A stretch of DNA of 64,000 nt from an uncultured Eubacteriales bacterium (lineage in GTDB: Bacteria > Bacillota > Clostridia > Oscillospirales > CAG-382): contig CAKSEL010000004.1 in the NCBI GenBank assembly GCA_934446675.1, positions 62,001 through 126,000 on the forward strand. The letters run 5' to 3'. The translations under genes were made by a program, and so were the position numbers. The notes under the pieces were generated by a model, which searched no databases, was not told the origin of the DNA, and worked only from the letters and a program-made list of their open reading frames with translations. Shown piece by piece: positions 60,959-64,000 of the stretch. Numbering within the stretch: the first letter of the stretch is position 1; every line of letters begins with the position of its first letter.

Positions 60959-61963
60959 ATGAAACGCATAACTCTTTCGGACATTGCAAAAATGACCGGA
61001 TATTCAATAAACACCGTTTCCCATGCTCTCAACGACAAAAACGACATTTCGGAAAAAACCAAAGCCGAAATAAAAAAAGCCGCGGTAAGTCTCGGATATA
61101 TAGGCAATTCCTCCGCAAGCTTTTTGAGAAGCGGAAAAAGCCGCGCCGTCGCGGTAATAATTCCCGACATTGCAAATCCGCACTTCTCGATAATGATTAA
61201 GGAAATGCAGCTTGCTTTGAGAAATGCAGGCTACACAGCCGTTGTTTTCAACACCGACGAGGACGAAAAAAACGAAACAGACGCTATTATGACCTCTCTC
61301 CGGCAGAACGTTGACGGAATTATAATCTGTCCCGTGCAGAAAACCGTGGATAACATCGAATATCTCGAAAAATGCGGCGTTCCCTTTGTGCTTATAGGCA
61401 GATGTTTTGACAAAAACAAGCACAGCTACGTTGTATGCGACAACAAAAACGGCGGATTTCTGGCAGGCAAAGAGGCTATCCGCGTAAGCTGCGGAAAACC
61501 CGTGCTGTTTCTCAACGCAAGCTCATTTATTACGACCTCGCGCGAACGTCTTGACGGCATAAAGCAAGCTTTTGAGGTTTCGGGCATACCTCTTTCAAAT
61601 CTCAGAGTACACGAGGTTTCCCCAATGCTGTCCGACGGCGGAGATATTGCAAAGATACTTTCGGACGCAAAAAATTACGGCGCCGTCATATGCTTTTCGG
61701 ACCTGCTTGCAATGAAAGTCTGTATGCTGCTGCGCGGTATGTCTCTTGAAATACCCAAAGACATAAGCGTTATAGGCTTTGACGACATTGTTTCAAAATT
61801 CGCGCTGCCCATAATGCTAAGTTCGGTTTCTTCGTCGAAAACTCTTATGTCATCAAAGGCGGTCGAGTTCCTTTTTGAGCTTATCGGCGGCAAAAAAGCC
61901 GAAAATTTGCGTGCAGTTCTCCCGACCGAGCTTGTAAGACGCGAAACCACAAAAAATATCTGA
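60959..61963 (+). CDS. LacI-family transcriptional regulator
   Basis: 334 residues: N-terminal LacI helix-turn-helix and hinge (ITLSDIAKMTGYSINTVSHALNDKNDIS...LGYIGN) and a periplasmic-binding-like effector domain (AVAVIIPDIANPHFSIMIKEM, VDGIIICPVQKT, GAVICFSDLLAMKVCMLL, ISVIGFDDIVSKFALP). The ligand is unknown. ATG 60959 follows AAGGAG. It lies directly upstream of a glycyl radical enzyme whose promoter contains a LacI-type palindrome, so it is probably the local repressor. Confidence 0.93.
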   Translation: MKRITLSDIAKMTGYSINTVSHALNDKNDISEKTKAEIKKAAVSLGYIGNSSASFLRSGKSRAVAVIIPDIANPHFSIMIKEMQLALRNAGYTAVVFNTDEDEKNETDAIMTSLRQNVDGIIICPVQKTVDNIEYLEKCGVPFVLIGRCFDKNKHSYVVCDNKNGGFLAGKEAIRVSCGKPVLFLNASSFITTSRERLDGIKQAFEVSGIPLSNLRVHEVSPMLSDGGDIAKILSDAKNYGAVICFSDLLAMKVCMLLRGMSLEIPKDISVIGFDDIVSKFALPIMLSSVSSSKTLMSSKAVEFLFELIGGKKAENLRAVLPTELVRRETTKNI

Positions 61964-61982
61964 ACAAATTTCACGGCGGCTA

Positions 61983-62027
61983 TTGACATTCCGCCTTTTT
62001 TGTGGCACAATATCATTAACGTTAATG
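61983..62027 (+). promoter_or_regulatory. Glycyl radical enzyme promoter with LacI-type operator
   Basis: TTGACA (61983-61988), 17-base spacer, CACAAT (62006-62011). The perfect palindrome CATTAACGTTAATG (62014-62027) follows over the transcription start, with the central CG typical of LacI-family operators. Binding there would block transcription start. The regulator encoded just upstream is the obvious candidate. Confidence 0.75.
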
Positions 62028-62049
62028 TAAATATTTCCGGAGGCAGGTT

Positions 62050-64000
62050 ATGACAGACAGATTATACAACTTCGTACTTCACAAAGAGCATCACAAATAC
62101 AGAACCGACGCCAAAATAAGCATTGATTATTCCGCAAGCCCGATTGAGCGCATGACAAGCAGATTTGAGCAGATGTGCGCACTCCAGACGCCGGTCATAC
62201 TTCCCGACGAGCAGATCGTTCTTATAAGAACGACAAAAGATCTTCCGGACATAATGACGGAACAGGAGTGGGTGGAAATAGAGAAAACGCATTTCAGGCA
62301 CGAACTCGGATATATGTCGAACCTTTCGCCCGACTACGGCAGAATTATCTCGACAGGGCTTTCCGAGTGCGCAAAGACCGCCGACGAATACGGAAAAAGA
62401 GAAATTGCGGCAATTATCTCGCTTTGCAAAAGATACCGTGATTTTGCGCGCAAAAACGGACGGGACGATGTTGCGGACATACTCGGAAACGTACCCGAAA
62501 AACCGGCAAAAAGCTTTCGCGAGGCGCTTCAGTTTTTCAGAATAATACACTTTGCGCTCTGGCTCGAAGGAAACTATCATGTTACCGTCGGACGCTTTGA
62601 CAAATATATGTACCCCTATTTCAAAGCCGACCTTGACAGCGGCGTTCTCACCAAAACCGAAGCGTTTGAGCTGTTATGCGACTTTTTCCTCTCTTTCAAC
62701 AAGGACAGCGACATGTATCCCGGCGTTCAGCAGGGCGACAACGGTCAGAGCATGGTTCTCGGAGGCACGGACGAAAACGGAAACGAGGTTTTCAGCGAGC
62801 TCAGCGCCATGTGTCTTGAGGCAAGCGGCAGACTGCTCATGATAGATCCGAAAATAAATCTGAGAGTAAACTCAAAAACGCCGGACGAGGTATACATAAG
62901 AGCAAGCACGCTTACAAAAGCAGGACTCGGATTTCCGCAGTATTCCAACGACGACGTGGTTATCCCGGCTCTCGAAAAAATGGGATACGACAAAAAGGAC
63001 GCGGCAAACTATGTTGTTGCGGCTTGCTGGGAGTTTATAATACCCGGAATCGGCGCGGATATTGCAAACATCGCCGCCCTCTCTTTCCCGAAAGTAATAG
63101 ACGTCTGTCTGCACAGGGATCTTGAAAAATGCAAAGACTTTGACGAATTTTTAAGCTGCGTTAAAAAGCAGATACACGACGAATGCGAAAATATCTGCGG
63201 CAGCATAAAAAAGCCCTGGTTCGTACCCTCTCCGTTTATGAACGTCTGCATGGACGTAAACATATACGAGGGCGGAAAATACAACAATTACGGTATTCAC
63301 GGCACCGGCATTTCAACGGCTGCGGACTCGCTGTCGGCAATCAAAAAATATGTCTTTGACGAAAAGAGCATAAGCGCAAAAGAGCTTATCAGCGCAGTTG
63401 ACGGCGACTTCAAAAATACGCCCGAACTTCTTGCAAAATTAAGATACGAAACTCCCAAAATGGGCAGCGACGACGACACTGCGGACGGTTTCGGAACAAT
63501 GCTTCTCGACGAATTTTCGGCAAGTCTTTCCGGAAAGAAAAATTCACGCGGAGGAATATACCGCGCAGGCACCGGAAGCGCTATGTTCTATCTCTGGCAC
63601 GCGGACGAAATAGGCGCGTCGCCCGACGGCAGACGCAAAGGCGAACCCTTTGCGGCAAACTTCTCTCCGAGCCTGTTTGCAAAGACGTCCGGACCTTTCG
63701 GAATTATCAAATCCTTTTCAAAGCAGCACTTTATAAACGCCGCAAACGGCGGTCCGCTCACGCTTGAATTTCACAGCAGTATGTTTGACGGCGACGACGG
63801 CATAAAGAAAGTCGCAATGCTGGTAAAGGCTTACATGGCTCTCGGCGGCGAACAGTTACAGCTGAACGCGGTAAATCTCGAAACGCTCAAAGACGCCAAG
63901 ATCCACCCCGAAAACCACCGTCAGCTCGTGGTCAGAATATGGGGCTGGAGCGCATATTTCGTCGAGCTTGACGAGAGATACCAGAACCACGTTATGAAAC
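62050..64000 (+). CDS. Glycyl radical enzyme, C-x-E type (3' end outside window)
   Basis: About 650 codons are visible of a pyruvate formate-lyase-like glycyl radical enzyme. The thiyl-radical cysteine is Cys326 in VVAACWEFIIPG, with Glu328 two residues later; this C-x-E pattern marks dehydratase/eliminase-type members rather than pyruvate formate-lyase, which has adjacent cysteines. The glycyl radical loop is RIWGWSAYF, with Gly632 at 63943-63945; common loops read RVxGYxxxF, so the tryptophans are unusual. ATG 62050 follows GGAGGC. The activating enzyme is not in the window. The substrate is unknown; a LacI regulator upstream suggests a sugar-related one. Confidence 0.85.
   Translation, partial: MTDRLYNFVLHKEHHKYRTDAKISIDYSASPIERMTSRFEQMCALQTPVILPDEQIVLIRTTKDLPDIMTEQEWVEIEKTHFRHELGYMSNLSPDYGRIISTGLSECAKTADEYGKREIAAIISLCKRYRDFARKNGRDDVADILGNVPEKPAKSFREALQFFRIIHFALWLEGNYHVTVGRFDKYMYPYFKADLDSGVLTKTEAFELLCDFFLSFNKDSDMYPGVQQGDNGQSMVLGGTDENGNEVFSELSAMCLEASGRLLMIDPKINLRVNSKTPDEVYIRASTLTKAGLGFPQYSNDDVVIPALEKMGYDKKDAANYVVAACWEFIIPGIGADIANIAALSFPKVIDVCLHRDLEKCKDFDEFLSCVKKQIHDECENICGSIKKPWFVPSPFMNVCMDVNIYEGGKYNNYGIHGTGISTAADSLSAIKKYVFDEKSISAKELISAVDGDFKNTPELLAKLRYETPKMGSDDDTADGFGTMLLDEFSASLSGKKNSRGGIYRAGTGSAMFYLWHADEIGASPDGRRKGEPFAANFSPSLFAKTSGPFGIIKSFSKQHFINAANGGPLTLEFHSSMFDGDDGIKKVAMLVKAYMALGGEQLQLNAVNLETLKDAKIHPENHRQLVVRIWGWSAYFVELDERYQNHVMK

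Noticed and set aside
1..64000. tRNA, rRNA, tmRNA, SRP RNA, 6S RNA, insertion sequences or prophage
   Set aside because: No sequence stretch with the conserved cores of these RNAs and no transposase, integrase or phage structural gene could be recognised by eye in any gap or frame.

Overview
The window comes from the chromosome of a low-to-moderate GC, endospore-forming, strictly anaerobic Firmicute, most likely an uncultured gut clostridium of the Oscillospirales/Christensenellales type. This is inferred from sigG, a SpoIID-like protein, RNase Y, the Prp/L27 pair, a SAM-I riboswitch, a flavodiiron protein, a glycyl radical enzyme, pyruvate phosphate dikinase, frequent TTG/GTG starts and strong GGAGG ribosome binding sites. 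No phage, insertion sequence, rRNA, tRNA or CRISPR array was recognised.

Layout. 1-4.0 kb (minus): metG (cut by the window edge), a multipass membrane protein and nagA. 4.0-4.5 kb: a tandem array with a 108-bp period. 4.5-9.8 kb (minus): a housekeeping run rimO-pgsA-cysE-cysS-mrnC-pth behind one promoter. 10-13.9 kb (plus): an AraC regulator behind a hairpin-array leader, a secreted protein, a coupled 39-aa membrane peptide, a SpoIID-like protein and a DUF1835-like protein. 14-19.6 kb (minus): ECF sigma/anti-sigma pair, rny, a G5/3D cell-wall protein and an aminotransferase. 20-26.3 kb: divergent Crp/Fnr regulator and flavodiiron protein, overlapping ppx-ppk genes, and an orphan AgrB with a LytTR/VirR-like promoter and a second copy of the hairpin-array leader. 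26.3-38.6 kb: a P-type ATPase and a probable glycan-utilisation cluster (DUF5107/TPR protein, sugar-sensor/LuxR regulator, thioredoxin reductase-like protein, GH99/WbsX-like protein, sugar isomerase). 38.7-43 kb: the obgE-rpmA-prp-rplU operon (minus), a candidate type I toxin-antitoxin locus, and metK behind a SAM-I riboswitch. 43-49.7 kb: MsmK-type ATPase, ApgM-type phosphoglycerate mutase, small membrane protein, HxlR/cupin divergent pair, LOG-family protein, alkyltransferase and three GNAT acetyltransferases. 50-52 kb: a small AT-rich accessory module (XRE/ankyrin-like protein, a frameshifted micro-gene, a membrane-anchored protein). 52.3-60.9 kb: ppdK, sigG, secD-secF, a SEDS protein with a long cytoplasmic head, and a membrane-anchored protein. 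60.9-64 kb: a LacI regulator and a glycyl radical enzyme whose promoter carries a perfect operator palindrome.

The most interesting regions are non-coding. (1) Between rplU and metK a 23-codon hydrophobic peptide gene with its own promoter faces a perfect-consensus promoter reading back over its 3' end, which is the architecture of a type I toxin-antitoxin system. (2) Two nearly identical arrays of four hairpins lie just after the -10 boxes of araC and agrB, in the same orientation relative to the gene and with pair-preserving base changes; a different hairpin cluster, able to form a four-way junction, occupies the same place in front of an HxlR-type regulator. (3) The agrB promoter carries two perfect 17-bp direct repeats with a 21-bp period next to a weak -35 box. 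None of these could be compared with a database here, and they are labelled as inference where appropriate.
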